A stretch of 5,125 bases of DNA, from positions 1 to 5,125 of the forward strand of contig CAZRZN010000282.1 in assembly GCA_964604565.1 (NCBI GenBank), read 5' to 3'. The notes under the pieces are model-generated. The model was given only the letters and a program-made list of their open reading frames with translations. It had not been told where the DNA came from and did not search any database. Origin of the DNA: CAZRZN01 sp964604565. GTDB taxonomy: Bacteria; Pseudomonadota; Alphaproteobacteria; Rhodobacterales; Rhodobacteraceae. Position numbers and translations under genes: made by a program. Every line of letters starts with the position of its first letter. The stretch's first letter is position 1. This document shows positions 4,819 to 5,125 of the stretch, one piece after another.

Positions 4819-5125
4819 TGCAAAATCTTCTCTCCATCGTGACCTTCCTGCCAGCGCTTGCGGCGCTGATCCTCGCGCTGTTTTTGCGGGGTGAGGACAA
4901 GGCCGCGCAGCGCAACGCGAAATGGCTGTCGCTGATCGCCACGACCGCGACATTCGCCGTGTCGCTGTTCATTCTGTTCCAGTTCGATGCGTCGAACACC
5001 GGGTTCCAGATGGTCGAGGAACGCGACTGGCTGCTGGGCTTGCAATACAAGATGGGCGTCGACGGGATCAGCGTGCTCTTTGTCATGCTGACGACCTTCA
5101 TGATGCCGCTGGTCATCGCCGCAAG
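4818..5125 (+). CDS. nuoM: NADH-quinone oxidoreductase subunit M, N-terminal part (3' truncated by window)
   Basis: NuoM (ND4/Nqo13) is the middle antiporter-like subunit of the membrane arm. The visible 102 codons read MQNLLSIVTFLPALAALILA at the start, then a short charged loop (RGEDKAAQRNAKW), a second hydrophobic segment at about 37-55, and a polar stretch with VEERDWLLGLQYKMGVDGIS (66-85). A third helix then begins and is cut at the window edge (VLFVMLTTFMMPLVIAA). The pattern W-x(6)-Y-x-x-GVDGIS followed by a hydrophobic helix is diagnostic of NuoM N-termini. GAAGGA at 4804-4809 lies eight bases before the ATG, whose first base is the last base of the preceding stop. The frame stays open to base 5125. 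The catalytic Glu and Lys residues lie beyond the window and cannot be checked. Confidence 0.96.
   Translation, partial: MQNLLSIVTFLPALAALILALFLRGEDKAAQRNAKWLSLIATTATFAVSLFILFQFDASNTGFQMVEERDWLLGLQYKMGVDGISVLFVMLTTFMMPLVIAA

Overview
The window is an internal slice of a respiratory complex I operon (nuo; proton-pumping NADH:quinone oxidoreductase, NDH-1), read entirely on the plus strand. In order it holds the 3' end of nuoI, a predicted exported protein, a carboxymuconolactone decarboxylase (CMD)-family protein, nuoJ, a small GTG-started protein, a 188-base gap, nuoK, nuoL, a small membrane protein, and the 5' end of nuoM. Both ends are cut by the window. The sequence is GC-rich with strong third-position G/C. 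The conserved subunits look alphaproteobacterial, and the pattern of extra frames between nuo genes suggests Rhodobacterales (Rhodobacter/Paracoccus/Roseobacter type). That assignment comes from recall of family features and was not checked by a search.

The conserved part is clear. NuoI carries the second of its two 4Fe-4S motifs. NuoJ, NuoK and NuoL carry the membrane-arm signatures: the NuoJ TM3 region around VYVGAVAVLFLF, NuoK Glu37 and Glu73, and NuoL Glu147, Lys239, His264, Lys315 and Lys415. NuoM begins normally and runs off the right edge. Together these subunits link iron-sulfur electron transfer (NuoI) to proton translocation in the membrane arm (J, K, L, M).

Four accessory frames are set between the canonical genes. 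Three sit at stop/start overlaps with a neighbour, so translation is probably coupled: the CMD gene with both of its neighbours, the 64-codon frame with nuoJ, and the 86-codon frame with nuoL and nuoM. Gene clusters for NDH-1 in Paracoccus and Rhodobacter are known to contain such unidentified reading frames, so their presence is not new. Their functions are, as far as I know, unsettled, and they are the most interesting content here.

The only real non-coding stretch is 1987-2174 between the 64-codon frame and nuoK. It is rich in inverted repeats and ends in a strong Shine-Dalgarno for nuoK. I see no RNA gene, mobile element, CRISPR array, phage gene or convincing promoter or terminator. I do not see an undescribed multi-gene system. 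This is a normal complex I operon with lineage-specific additions.
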